Shown one piece after another: positions 17,525 to 26,364 of a DNA stretch of 64,000 nucleotides. The DNA lies in the NCBI GenBank assembly GCA_964345975.1, contig CAYFSS010000007.1, positions 1-64,000 on the forward strand, read 5' to 3'. Position 1 is the first letter of the stretch. Every line of letters starts with the position of its first letter. The position numbers were made by a program, and so were the translations under genes. The notes beneath the pieces are model-generated. The model was not told where the DNA came from. It ran no database searches and was given only the letters and a program-made list of their open reading frames with translations. This stretch comes from CAYFSS01 sp964345975. Its GTDB lineage: Bacteria; Bacillota; Clostridia; Saccharofermentanales; Fastidiosipilaceae.

Positions 17525-17713
17525 TACAATGTTGGTCCTCTAGATCTTCAGATAAGCTCTTGAGCTTGATATCCAATTCTCATGGATGTCCATGAGGACA
17601 GCCCCTAGCAATCGTGAGTATCCCTCCAGTTTGGTTTAGTTGTTAAAAGCATTGTACTGTAAGGGGTTGTTCGTGGCCTCTTTTCACTTTTACACAATTA
17701 TATGGACGCTATC
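17491..17713. mobile_element. IS256-like insertion-sequence remnant or miniature element
   Basis: Imperfect terminal inverted repeats are seen: GTCCAGAATCTTGTGTAAAA at 17497-17516 and, on the other strand, GTCCATATAATTGTGTAAAA at 17688-17707 (about 16 of 20 bases match). The right end, extended to 17713, closely resembles the IS256 terminus as I remember it, including the subterminal ATTGTAC and GTGGCCT segments. About 170 bases lie between the repeats, with no transposase frame, so this is an internally deleted copy or a non-autonomous element. I see no 8-9 bp target duplication. It interrupts the DUF4185 gene. Confidence 0.6.
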
Positions 17714-17912
17714 GCAGTTTAGTAATCATTTTCTGTATTTATCTTTAATATAGTTTTTATTCTAATAACACTGTAAAGTTTGTGATCGCTTATCAGCTTA
17801 ACTGTTAGATATATTTGTCGAATTACTTGTGCCAAGTAGTATAGCTAGTATTAATTTATCCAAGAATCGGCATGAAGGTGATAGCCCTCCTCCATGCCGG
17901 TTGATCTTTACG
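17714..17912. other. AT-rich intergenic DNA after the IS remnant
   Basis: About 200 bases, clearly richer in A+T than the surroundings, with no reading frame. Near the right end (17868-17900) an imperfect 10-bp hairpin CGGCATG...CATGCCG may terminate the desulfoferrodoxin message on the minus strand, though the T-run is weak. Confidence 0.5.
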
Positions 17913-18287
17913 TTATGCCTCTATCATCCATAGTCCATGAAGGTTACAAAACTCATAAACTCTCGCCGGCCCATCGTTGACGTTGAATCTGGCTTTAGGT
18001 TCTTCTTCAGGTTTCAAAGTCTGAATCTGCGTCAGACCCTCCTGTATAACCGCAACAAACTCGATATAGTGAGCGGCTAACATCGGATGAGGTTCTGAAC
18101 CAATCTTGATCTCCAGGGTATTCCCTTCACGCTTGACCTCAGGAACGTGCTTCTCTTTTGCTGCATCGACTGTCCCGGCTTCAAGCAATGTCATATCTTC
18201 GCCACAGCAAACAAGCGCATCCGTATGTTCGGCTGCATACACAACGACATTCCCACATATCTTGCAATACCAGAATTTATCACTCAT
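17913..18287 (-). CDS. dfx: Desulfoferrodoxin (superoxide reductase)
   Basis: This 124-residue two-iron protein reduces superoxide to peroxide without releasing oxygen, typical of strict anaerobes. The N-terminal desulforedoxin-like Fe(SCys)4 site is YCKICGNVV with ALVCCGEDM. The C-terminal superoxide reductase site uses His of KEKHVPEV, the histidines of GSEPHPMLAAHYIEF, and Cys/His of FCNLHGLW. All ligands are present, so it is the full two-centre (class I) form. AAGGAG precedes ATG 18287. It is divergent from trxB, which is another redox gene, and the 303-base gap between them may carry shared oxidative-stress control. Confidence 0.93.
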   Translation of the reverse strand: MSDKFWYCKICGNVVVYAAEHTDALVCCGEDMTLLEAGTVDAAKEKHVPEVKREGNTLEIKIGSEPHPMLAAHYIEFVAVIQEGLTQIQTLKPEEEPKARFNVNDGPARVYEFCNLHGLWMIEA

Positions 18288-18590
18288 TTTGAGACTCCTT
18301 CTCTATCCGATCCCTCTCGGATGTCAGTTAACTTGCCTTTAAAGGCTATCAAATTTTTTGTTCATATCCAGTGGCAAGCGGTACTGTGGAGAGGCAATTT
18401 CGAATATTTTCTAAACCTGTTCATTCTCGAATAAAACGAATCGATGGACCGAAGTTGAATTAAGAGATAAACGGAATAGGAAAGTGCCACTTGTGAAGCA
18501 ACACAAAAGATACTGTTCTTTCACCTTATCCGCGTTATCATGGACTCTCGATGCAAGGACAGAGAAAGACAAAGAAGGAGGCGACTTTCC
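18288..18590. other. Intergenic region between dfx and trxB
   Basis: Divergent promoter region. It has one small hairpin, CCGATCCCTCTCGG, close to dfx and no convincing consensus promoter, operator or RNA gene. The frame that runs into it from trxB (18540-18590) is not credible coding because the GGAGG-based start is at 18591. Confidence 0.5.
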
Positions 18591-19517
18591 ATGGACAAGA
18601 TCTACGATCTTATTATTATAGGTGGCGGCCCGGCAGGATTGACGGCAGCACTCTATGCTTCACGTTCAGGATTGAGCACATTGATTCTAGAGCAAGGTGC
18701 ACCGGGTGGTAAGCTCATGGTTACGGCAGAGATTGAAAATTGGCCCGGTATCAAGAAGGCCAAAGGATTCGAGTTAGCTCAAGAAATGGAGCAACATGCG
18801 CTTGCGTTTGGTGCAGAGCTTAAGTGGGGTGTTGCAAGTAAAATTGAAGATGCTTACGACGATATTAAGCAAGTTCACACCATGGATGGACCAATACAAA
18901 CAAAAGCCATTTTACTTGCAACCGGTTGTCTCGAGCGCAAACTCGGTATCCCCGGTGAAACCGAATACACCGGTCGAGGCGTCTCTTACTGTGCCGTCTG
19001 CGATGGTGCTTTCTTTAGAGACAAGCGACTGCATGTGATTGGTGGCGGTAATACCGCGTATGAAGAAGGCAACTACCTCACAGACTTTGCCTCCTCCGTC
19101 GACATCTTCATGCGTCGAGACGAGGCTCGATCAGATCAAATTCATATAGATCGTGTCGCCAATAATCCTAAGATGACGGTCCATATCAATAAGAAGCCGG
19201 CTGAAATTCTCGGTGATGAGAATGGAGTCATAGGCGTCCGATATGTCGATAGTCTGACCGGTGAGGAGACGGTTTTTGAAACGGACGGCGTCTTCCCCTT
19301 CATCGGGGTCGATCCGGTCTCCAAACTTTATAGCGATCCGGAGTGGGGCATCCTAGATAGCCAAGGCTATGTCTTGACGGATGAAACCATGGCGACGAAA
19401 GTTCCCGGTTTATATGCAGCAGGCGATGTCCGGCAGAAGTCCCTCCGCCAAGTGGTTACTGCAACAGGAGATGGAGCGACAGCAGCCCAAGCCATCGTTC
19501 ACTATCTGAGAGATTAA
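18591..19517 (+). CDS. trxB: Thioredoxin reductase
   Basis: This 308-residue FAD/NADPH flavoprotein reduces thioredoxin. FAD-binding motif IIIGGGPAGLTAALYASRSG is at the N-terminus, the redox-active disulfide is in YCAVCDGAFF, the NADPH motif is VIGGGNTAYEEGNYL, and the C-terminal FAD motif is GLYAAGDVRQKSLRQVVTA. The usual A of GGGxSAxEEA is replaced by T-A-Y here, which may reflect an altered cofactor site. AAGGAGG precedes ATG 18591; the upstream 17 codons are ignored. It supplies reductant for MsrAB-type and peroxide defence. It is convergent with the zinc-ribbon gene across a shared terminator. Confidence 0.92.
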   Translation: MDKIYDLIIIGGGPAGLTAALYASRSGLSTLILEQGAPGGKLMVTAEIENWPGIKKAKGFELAQEMEQHALAFGAELKWGVASKIEDAYDDIKQVHTMDGPIQTKAILLATGCLERKLGIPGETEYTGRGVSYCAVCDGAFFRDKRLHVIGGGNTAYEEGNYLTDFASSVDIFMRRDEARSDQIHIDRVANNPKMTVHINKKPAEILGDENGVIGVRYVDSLTGEETVFETDGVFPFIGVDPVSKLYSDPEWGILDSQGYVLTDETMATKVPGLYAAGDVRQKSLRQVVTATGDGATAAQAIVHYLRD

Positions 19518-19526
19518 GCATTTAAA

Positions 19527-19555
19527 AAGAGCTCCCCACGGGGAGCTCTTAAACT
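19527..19555. terminator. Bidirectional terminator between trxB and the zinc-ribbon gene
   Basis: Perfectly palindromic stem AAGAGCTCC...GGAGCTCTT. Read on the minus strand it is followed by five T; on the plus strand by AAACTTT. It serves both convergent genes, more strongly the minus-strand one. Confidence 0.8.
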
Positions 19556-19577
19556 TTAAATATAATCGGTCTTGAGT

Positions 19578-20522
19578 TTAGTCGGCATTAGACTCCGTGA
19601 CGGAATCATCTTCATCGGCGACGGTTTCTTCAGATACTTCTTCGTCAGTAGCATCTTCTTCCCTAACTACATCTTCAGCAGTTTCTACGTCCCCGTCCAC
19701 AGCAGTATCTTCATCGACAGCTTCTACAAGCTCTTCGACATCTTCTGCTTGAGGAGCCGGCATTACGTATTGCACCTCTTGGACATCGATGTTTCCATCT
19801 GTGTTGACTTGTACGTCATAAGCCTTGCCGTCTGACCATATGGCTAAGCCTAGTTCGTCACGATAGGGATCGTCACCGTGATCATAGAGCTCAGCTCTGG
19901 CACCGGCATAGATCTCCGTCAAATGCTTGGCATCATCTTCGCTCAGTTCGCCATCGCTATAGACGATGAGAGCGCTCTTGAAATCACGTCCGCTGTATCG
20001 AATTTCTTGGACCGGATCAACTTCAATTTCCGTTCTCTCAACGATGAGCTGATTGAGTTCTTCGGCTTGCACCCGATAACGATTGTAGTTCGGGAACGTA
20101 AAGAGCAAGAAGAGAGCAACGGCTAAGACGGCCACAATGACCATCTGGATCATGGCTTTTGCTGAGACATTTGGCACTTTAACAAGTTTATTCTCTTTGG
20201 CCATAGCCTTGACGCGCTCAACTGCACTGAGCTGATCCGTCTCTTTGATGACTTTGCGAGGGGATCTGCTCTTGACGATTTCTCTGACACTAGCTTCACC
20301 ACTGATGCCTAGTTGTTGGAGCATCGTAGCGCTACGTTCTTCTTCGTCCGGAGCTTCTATATCGAGATTAGGAAAAACATGATCTGACGGTGCATCAACT
20401 AAAGCTAGAGCTTCATCGGTTGGCGTTTCAGCCCAACAAAAAATACAACGTGCAGCTGCTTCTTGGTCTTGCACACGGATAATGGAACCACAATTTGAAC
20501 AACGTCCTTCGCGAATCGCCAT
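19578..20522 (-). CDS. Zinc-ribbon membrane protein of unknown function
   Basis: This 314-residue protein starts with a zinc ribbon (GRCSNCGSII ... ARCIFCWAE, two CxxC pairs) that resembles those fused to bacterial membrane sensors. A charged cytoplasmic region (about 45-130) and one membrane helix (AMIQMVIVAVLAVALFLLFTF, about 140-160) come next. An extracellular domain with IRYSGRDFKSALIVYSDGE follows, then a very acidic tail of about 60 residues (Asp/Glu/Val/Thr). ATG 20522 has GGGAG eight bases before it and puts the zinc ribbon at the extreme N-terminus. The architecture suggests an envelope protein with a cytoplasmic metal-dependent interaction domain. I do not recognise the family of the extracellular part. 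Confidence 0.7.
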   Translation of the reverse strand: MAIREGRCSNCGSIIRVQDQEAAARCIFCWAETPTDEALALVDAPSDHVFPNLDIEAPDEEERSATMLQQLGISGEASVREIVKSRSPRKVIKETDQLSAVERVKAMAKENKLVKVPNVSAKAMIQMVIVAVLAVALFLLFTFPNYNRYRVQAEELNQLIVERTEIEVDPVQEIRYSGRDFKSALIVYSDGELSEDDAKHLTEIYAGARAELYDHGDDPYRDELGLAIWSDGKAYDVQVNTDGNIDVQEVQYVMPAPQAEDVEELVEAVDEDTAVDGDVETAEDVVREEDATDEEVSEETVADEDDSVTESNAD

Positions 20523-20560
20523 GAAATCTCCCTTAAAAACAAGCGCAAAATACCGCTCAC

Positions 20561-20588
20561 TTGCGAACACAATACCAGTAATTATAAT
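20561..20588 (+). promoter_or_regulatory. Promoter of galK
   Basis: TTGCGA (20561-20566), a 16-base spacer and a perfect TATAAT (20583-20588), 45 bases before the galK start. This is the clearest sigma-70-type promoter in the window. No operator repeat is obvious. Confidence 0.65.
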
Positions 20589-20632
20589 GAGCTAAGAGTT
20601 GGAAAGCAACAAACACAAGAAAGGACGACTCC

Positions 20633-21934
20633 ATGGACTTAAGGACGTGGCGATCCCACCTTCAAGAGGATCAATTCACAGAAATCCTGCAGGCACTTTA
20701 CGGTCCTTGCACAGATGAGCAGATCGAAGAGAATCGGGAGCGCTATCGGGACCTGATAGAAAAGTTTCAGGCTTTTTATGACGTCAAGGAGGATGAGGAG
20801 ATCTCGTTATTCTCCACTCCCGGACGAAGTGAAATCAGTGGAAACCATACGGATCATCAGCAAGGTCAAGTTATCGCTTGTTCTGTCAATCTCGACATCA
20901 TTGCAGCTGCCCGTAAGGTTGAAGAACCGGTCATCCGAGTCAAGTCCTTCGAATTTGAAAAGATTGATGAGATCAATATCGACGACCTCAGCATGCAGGA
21001 AACTGAGCGTGAGAGTTCTGCAGCCATGATCCGAGGCATTGCTTCAAAATTGAAAGAGATGGACTTTGACCTCGGAGGATGCGAAATCTATACGATTTCA
21101 AGAGTCCCTAAGGGTTCCGGCCTATCGTCTTCCGCGGCCTTTGAAGTCATGATCGTGACAATCCTGGATAAACTCTTCGGAGCCGGAGATCTCCCGGTAT
21201 TGGAACGCGCAAAGATTGCTCAATACGCCGAGAATCACTACTTCGGCAAACCTTCGGGACTTATGGACCAATGTGCATGTGCTGTCGGTGGCCTGATTCA
21301 TCTCGACTTTGAAGACCCTGCAGACCCACAGCTCTATGAGATAGATGTCGACTTTTCCGACTTCGGCTATGACTTAATCATCACGGAGTGTCCCGGGGAT
21401 CACGCCGATCTCACGGATGAATACGCTGCTATTCCACGTGAGATGAAGGCGGTGGCCAACGAGCTTGGCCAAGATCATCTTCGTCCCATAAGTCTTGATA
21501 AATTCATGACAGCTCTCCCGGATCTCCATAATGAAGTCAGTGACCGGGCGCTCCTCCGAGCCTTCCATTTCATCACGGAAAACCATCGTGTTCCTGAGCT
21601 GGTAGAAGCCTTGGAAGAGAAAGATCTGGAGACATTCTTGGATGGCATCCTAAGTTCAGGCAAGAGCTCTTGGATGTATCTGCAGAATCTTTATGATGCT
21701 AAGGAACCCGCCTTCCAGTCTCTGGCGGTTGGTCTTATGGTCTCAGAGGCGCTCCTCAAAGGTGAGGGTGCTTGGCGAGTCCATGGTGGTGGCTTTGCCG
21801 GGACGGTGCAGGCTTTTGTGCCCCACTATTTGGTTGAAACCTATCGTGAGACGATGGACAAGCTCTTCGGTGAAGGTAAATGCCAAGTCCTCAACATTCG
21901 TCCTATTGGAACGATTTGCTTGGATACTTTGTGA
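20633..21934 (+). CDS. galK: Galactokinase
   Basis: This 433-residue GHMP kinase phosphorylates galactose at C1, the entry step of the Leloir pathway. The galactokinase signature appears as PGRSEISGNHTDHQQG (usual form GRVNLIGEHTDYN), a variant I associate with clostridial enzymes. The phosphate-binding loop is VPKGSGLSSSAAFEV, and the C-terminal GHMP motif is WRVHGGGFAGTVQAF. The N-terminus is about 40 residues longer than in E. coli. AAAGGA precedes the ATG, and a good promoter lies 45 bases upstream. Its stop overlaps the tadA start. No galT or galE is nearby, so the rest of the pathway must be encoded elsewhere. Confidence 0.88.
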   Translation: MDLRTWRSHLQEDQFTEILQALYGPCTDEQIEENRERYRDLIEKFQAFYDVKEDEEISLFSTPGRSEISGNHTDHQQGQVIACSVNLDIIAAARKVEEPVIRVKSFEFEKIDEINIDDLSMQETERESSAAMIRGIASKLKEMDFDLGGCEIYTISRVPKGSGLSSSAAFEVMIVTILDKLFGAGDLPVLERAKIAQYAENHYFGKPSGLMDQCACAVGGLIHLDFEDPADPQLYEIDVDFSDFGYDLIITECPGDHADLTDEYAAIPREMKAVANELGQDHLRPISLDKFMTALPDLHNEVSDRALLRAFHFITENHRVPELVEALEEKDLETFLDGILSSGKSSWMYLQNLYDAKEPAFQSLAVGLMVSEALLKGEGAWRVHGGGFAGTVQAFVPHYLVETYRETMDKLFGEGKCQVLNIRPIGTICLDTL

Positions 21935-22485
21935 TTTGGACGGATCTGGACAAAGAGGCAATGCGCATTGCTTTAGATGAAGCAAAGAAGGCTGCTTCGA
22001 TAGGAGAAACGCCTATCGGTGCAGCCCTTGTTTATCAAGATGAGATCATTGCAAAGGCAGGAAACACGCGCGAAACAGCACAAGATCCTCTGGGCCATGC
22101 TGAGCTGAAAGTCATCGAGCAAGCAGCCGGACGTTTGGGGTCATGGCGTTTGGAAGAGACGAAACTCTATGTCACGCTTGAACCTTGCATGATGTGCGCC
22201 GGCGCCATTTATCAAGCAAGAATCCCTGAACTTGTCTTCGGAGCAGCTGATCCAAAGGGCGGCTTCGTTCTATCACAAGCTAAACTGCTCGATATCCCGA
22301 CTCTAAATCATCATGTGAGTTGGTCTCACGGTCTTTACGCTACCGAATCGAGCGAACTGCTCAAACAGTTCTTCCGCGAACTTCGGACGCGAAACAAACA
22401 AGCACGCAAGACCCTAGATCTTGAACAACTCGCCTCGATCGACGAGGAAGATGAATCGTTCACTGACCTTGGACGTCAATCCTGA
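21931..22485 (+). CDS. tadA: tRNA-specific adenosine deaminase
   Basis: This 184-residue zinc deaminase converts A34 to inosine in tRNA-Arg(ACG). Zinc and catalytic motifs are GHAELKVI (HAE) and LEPCMMCAGAI (PCxxC). The start is taken as GTG 21931, which overlaps the galK stop in the four bases GTGA and gives the usual N-terminus (TDLDKEAMRIALDEAKKA). ATG 21961 would remove part of the first helix. The C-terminus is about 25 residues longer than standard TadA, and its last 72 bases overlap the 3' end of addA on the opposite strand. Coupling to galK looks incidental in function. Confidence 0.88.
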   Translation: MIWTDLDKEAMRIALDEAKKAASIGETPIGAALVYQDEIIAKAGNTRETAQDPLGHAELKVIEQAAGRLGSWRLEETKLYVTLEPCMMCAGAIYQARIPELVFGAADPKGGFVLSQAKLLDIPTLNHHVSWSHGLYATESSELLKQFFRELRTRNKQARKTLDLEQLASIDEEDESFTDLGRQS

Positions 22486-25400
22486 GTTCTCAATGGCTCG
22501 CCGGTAGAAATCCATCTGACGACCGTAGCGTTCTTTGAGGATTGCCAGGGCAGATTCGCTACTACCATTGATATAGTCTGTCTTGAAATCCAGTAAACCG
22601 GCCACATCGCCTTCAAACCAGGCCAAGTCCAAGACACCTTGCACTTGCACTTCACCGGCCATCCCCGGATATAATTCCTGAACCGGCACCGTCAAAGTGA
22701 ACGGTTGTTCTTGGAGGCAGGGATATTGAGCCAGTTTGGCTCCTACATCTGATCTCACGAGCCCCATCATCTTCTCACCCAAAGGAATTGCTGTCTCCAT
22801 GACGATAGGTTCAATCATGTGAGCGTCGAGCATCTGCTTTATTTGCTCTTCGTAGGCTTCCAGCCCCTTCCCCGCTTCGTATGCACTCCTCAAAGCTGAC
22901 CAGTCGAGGTATCGAATGACCACGTGGATTGCAGACCCTCGCTCTGCACCCTTGAGTTTGCCTTCAGTCCAGGGGCTTAACCTGACGTCTTCAAGCGAAC
23001 TTTGCTGACGGTTGATTGCTTGCCAAACGATCCGCTCTTCAGATTCGAGACGTTCTTCCGGCCATCTGAGGAGCTCTGAAACGGAATATTTCAATTCCAA
23101 CATCTCTTGTTCTTTGTCTCTCGCTCCTTCACTGAAGAGCGCAGCATAATATGGATCTATATCTCCTTCTGCTTGCGCCATGAAGAAACGCTTCTCCTTG
23201 ATGCCTTCGATCACAGGACTAGGGGTAGAAACAACTTTCCTAGGTGCAAGAAGGGGTCCTTCGGTGAGAGTGAGCGACCCTTCGGTAAGAGGTCCTTCGG
23301 TGAGCGACCCTTCGGTGAGAGGTCCTTCGGTGAGGTGTTCTTGGAACCTTTGCTCGTCAGGGATTGTCACCATAGGCTCTGCGCCGGTCTTAACGTCATT
23401 CGTTAAAGGTGTCTCAAGCGAAAGAATCCTTGCTTTGATGTGCTTAGAGATAGGACTAAATCCGGAATCATCAGAAATAGCCACAAGGTGATCCAGAGCT
23501 TCAAGATCCAGACCTGTGAGGAAGAGATCCAATGCACTCCCGGCTTCCCTGATGTCATAATGACGGAATTTCTCGGCGTATTCATCCGGAGAAAGCCCCG
23601 TATAATAAACATCCTCTGCCTGATTTAACCGGTCTTGATGATAATTCAACAACTTGTTGCGATTGACTCTCGCATACGCTGAGACCTTCGTCTCTGCTCT
23701 CGTCAAAGCTACATAAAGAAGTCTCACTTCTTCAGCAAGATCGGAGCGTCTCAACCTGGATCTTAAGAGTCGATCGAAGATATTCTTGCGCTGAAATGGT
23801 TTCTTCGGATCGCGATAATTGATGGTAAACCCAAGATCTCTATCATAATTCAAGGGATCATCCATTCCACCGGTGAAGAGATTTCTCTGGAAATCCAAGA
23901 GGAAGATATAGGGAAATTCAAGGCCCTTGCTGCCATGAAAGGTCATCAATTGAATCTGCTGTAGATCCGGTTGTTGGGGGGTATTCAGTTCAAGCGGCTT
24001 AGCCCCACCCTGCAAACGCTTGGCTAAGCTGTGGAAATCCTCGAGATCCGCATTGGATTCAAGGTACGCAAGAAATTGTTCGGGTAACTGCTGTTCGCGG
24101 GGGTCACCGGAGAGTGCACACACGGCATAGAAGTCAGATTGCTCAAAGATTTCCGCAAAACGTTCTTGGAGAGCCCCTGCCCCGAGAGGACGACGGAGCT
24201 CATAAAGCCATAGACGAAAGAGCCTTAATTTTTGCTGCAACGTCTTGGAAAGTTGAGAATCCTCAAGCTCCAGATCCAAGATTAGCTCATGGAACTTAAA
24301 CTTATTACCCTTATCCACCAGGCGTAATTCTAAGAGCTCTGTTTCTACAAAAGCCAGCGGGACGAAGCTCGACATCAGGACTGCAGCAAGCGGCTGATCT
24401 TGCCTGGGATTGTCCAAAACCCGGATCAAAGTCTCAAGACGCCGTTGTTGTATCGGCAACTCATCATTGGTTTGCGCAGCACCATAGGAATAGGAAATTG
24501 AGGCTGTTTGCAGCCATCGACTAAAACGCTGTAGACCGGCATGATTTCGAGCCATGATGCAAATATCACCGGGAGGAACGCCTTCGTTCAAGAGACGCAT
24601 CACATCCCCTATAACCCGTCGATCCAAGATCTCATCTTGCTCCGGTCCGCTTATCTCACTGCCGTATTCATTCATCAATAAGGTGAGATTCATTCTGGGG
24701 CCATCTTCACGTGCTGCTCGGCCGGGAGTAAATTCGTGCAGACCTTGGTACTCGATTTCCGTGACCTCTGACTGCATGAGGGTGGTGAAGAGTTCATTCA
24801 CCCATTCCAAGATGCCGGGTTCAGAACGGAAGTTCGTCGATAAGGTGTAGAGCTCTCCGCCTTCGTTCTTTTGGTATCTTTGCAAACGATCCAGGAAGAG
24901 ACGAGGTTCAGCTGCCCTGAAGCGATAGATAGATTGCTTTACATCACCAACTCGGAATGTCCGATGCTCCCCAAGATTTTCTAAAATAGCTTCTTGTATC
25001 TCTGAAGTGTCCTGATACTCATCAATGTATATTTCTTTATAGCGCTGTTGATAGAAGCGAGCAGCTTCCTCTTGACGCAGGATCCTGAGAGCATAGTGTT
25101 CAAAATCGGAGAAATCGATACCGCCCAAACGCTTCTTCTCTGCTTGGTAACGATCATCGAGATTAAGCAGCAATTGAGCAAAACTCCGGATCGCAGGCAG
25201 CATTGTTTTAAGCTCAGATTGAATCTCCTTTTGAGGTCGTCGGAAGAGAATCACCCGGCTTTTGGTTGATTTTGTAAATCGCTCGACAAGGCGACGAAGC
25301 GTAAAGTTGTAAAGCCTTACGAAGGCAGATCTTTCAGGATCGTCTTTCTTGATGGAGATCCTTACACTCTTTAGTGCCAGGATGGCTCGATCCACACGAT

Positions 25401-26364
25401 CACGCCAAGCATCCCAACGGTCGATGTCCGGGACAAACCGGACGTTTCCTCGTGCGATGCCCACAAGCCGATCATAGTGCTCAATGATGTCGTGACAAGC
25501 CTCGATGACAGTCCTTATTTCAGCCTTTCGAGCTTCATCCTTCTCTCTGCTTAACTGCGCCTGCTTCGTATTCTTTGTCGGATCATAGACATAGAAACGG
25601 ACACTCGGCAGCATCCCTGTAAGCTCTGAAATAGCCCATCTGGCTGTTTCAACCTCGGGCTTCAATTCTTCCGTGATCCAACGAAGAGATGTAGGAGTCC
25701 ATAGATCTTCCGCGATCGCTTCCGCTTCTTGAAGTGCACCCAAGACCAAAGCTTCAAAGTCAGGATAGGCTTGAAGCTTGTAGTACGTGCTGATGAGCGT
25801 GTCACGGAGGGGTTGATCGTTTCTAGAAGTCCCCAAAGTATCATTCAAAAGCCATATGCCCTCTCGATCGGCAAGGCCTAAACTTTCTTCTTCGGCCATC
25901 GTACGATAGGCATCTTCCATCACTTGCTCCAAGGCAGTTTCCAGCGTCTCCGCTGCAAGGTCTGCTGAAAGGGTATGAAAGCCGGCTTCCACCACCGGTT
26001 CTCCCTCATCTTCCAAGAGGTGACGAAAATCGCGAATGACACGAAGGCAAAAAGCATGGAGCGTTGAGATCTGCGCTTGTTGTAAGCGTCGTCTTTGGGC
26101 AAGAAGCCTAGACCGTTGCTCAGGATGGGTCACGATCGCTTCATCCAGAAGCACGCTGATCCGGCGCTTCATTTCATGGCTGGCAGCTTCCGTGAACGTC
26201 AGGACTAAGACGTCTCGGACATCGATTTCACCCGCGACGATGCGTTGCATCAAGCGCTCGGTCATGACACGAGTCTTACCGGTCCCTGCACTGGCGCTAA
26301 CCAAGATCTCGCCCAAGGGAGCATCGATAGCGGCTTGTTGTTCCACAGTAGGTTTATGCTTCAT
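22414..26364 (-). CDS. addA: ATP-dependent helicase/nuclease subunit A
   Basis: This 1316-residue AddA/RexA helicase-nuclease resects double-strand breaks with AddB. UvrD-type motifs are all present: SASAGTGKTRVMTERL (Walker A, near residue 25), IDEYQDTSEIQEAIL (Walker B), GDVKQSIYRFRAAEP, MTFHGSKGLEFPYIF and RLLYVALTRAE. The C-terminal RecB-type nuclease has GSAIHVVIRYLDW, GVLDLAWFE and GLLDFKTD, then YGRQMDFYRRA. A repeated Leu-Thr-Glu-Gly-Pro/Ser stretch sits between helicase and nuclease (about residues 1010-1035). Its start overlaps the addB end by 11 bases, and its 3' end overlaps tadA. It is longer than B. subtilis AddA by about 80 residues. Confidence 0.93.
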   Translation of the reverse strand: MKHKPTVEQQAAIDAPLGEILVSASAGTGKTRVMTERLMQRIVAGEIDVRDVLVLTFTEAASHEMKRRISVLLDEAIVTHPEQRSRLLAQRRRLQQAQISTLHAFCLRVIRDFRHLLEDEGEPVVEAGFHTLSADLAAETLETALEQVMEDAYRTMAEEESLGLADREGIWLLNDTLGTSRNDQPLRDTLISTYYKLQAYPDFEALVLGALQEAEAIAEDLWTPTSLRWITEELKPEVETARWAISELTGMLPSVRFYVYDPTKNTKQAQLSREKDEARKAEIRTVIEACHDIIEHYDRLVGIARGNVRFVPDIDRWDAWRDRVDRAILALKSVRISIKKDDPERSAFVRLYNFTLRRLVERFTKSTKSRVILFRRPQKEIQSELKTMLPAIRSFAQLLLNLDDRYQAEKKRLGGIDFSDFEHYALRILRQEEAARFYQQRYKEIYIDEYQDTSEIQEAILENLGEHRTFRVGDVKQSIYRFRAAEPRLFLDRLQRYQKNEGGELYTLSTNFRSEPGILEWVNELFTTLMQSEVTEIEYQGLHEFTPGRAAREDGPRMNLTLLMNEYGSEISGPEQDEILDRRVIGDVMRLLNEGVPPGDICIMARNHAGLQRFSRWLQTASISYSYGAAQTNDELPIQQRRLETLIRVLDNPRQDQPLAAVLMSSFVPLAFVETELLELRLVDKGNKFKFHELILDLELEDSQLSKTLQQKLRLFRLWLYELRRPLGAGALQERFAEIFEQSDFYAVCALSGDPREQQLPEQFLAYLESNADLEDFHSLAKRLQGGAKPLELNTPQQPDLQQIQLMTFHGSKGLEFPYIFLLDFQRNLFTGGMDDPLNYDRDLGFTINYRDPKKPFQRKNIFDRLLRSRLRRSDLAEEVRLLYVALTRAETKVSAYARVNRNKLLNYHQDRLNQAEDVYYTGLSPDEYAEKFRHYDIREAGSALDLFLTGLDLEALDHLVAISDDSGFSPISKHIKARILSLETPLTNDVKTGAEPMVTIPDEQRFQEHLTEGPLTEGSLTEGPLTEGSLTLTEGPLLAPRKVVSTPSPVIEGIKEKRFFMAQAEGDIDPYYAALFSEGARDKEQEMLELKYSVSELLRWPEERLESEERIVWQAINRQQSSLEDVRLSPWTEGKLKGAERGSAIHVVIRYLDWSALRSAYEAGKGLEAYEEQIKQMLDAHMIEPIVMETAIPLGEKMMGLVRSDVGAKLAQYPCLQEQPFTLTVPVQELYPGMAGEVQVQGVLDLAWFEGDVAGLLDFKTDYINGSSESALAILKERYGRQMDFYRRAIENSGLTSKVSERFIFLVDRGELFKI
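23255..23336 (-). repeat. 15-bp in-frame tandem repeat in addA
   Basis: About five imperfect 15-base units built on CCTTCGGTGAG encode repeated LTEGP or LTEGS pentapeptides (HLTEGPLTEGSL and so on) in the linker between the helicase and nuclease halves. The units alternate P and S forms, as expected from unit duplication. Confidence 0.85.

Noticed and set aside
23107..23491. Plus-strand frames across the addA repeat
   Set aside because: They are antisense to a motif-rich gene and their repeats come from the same minisatellite.
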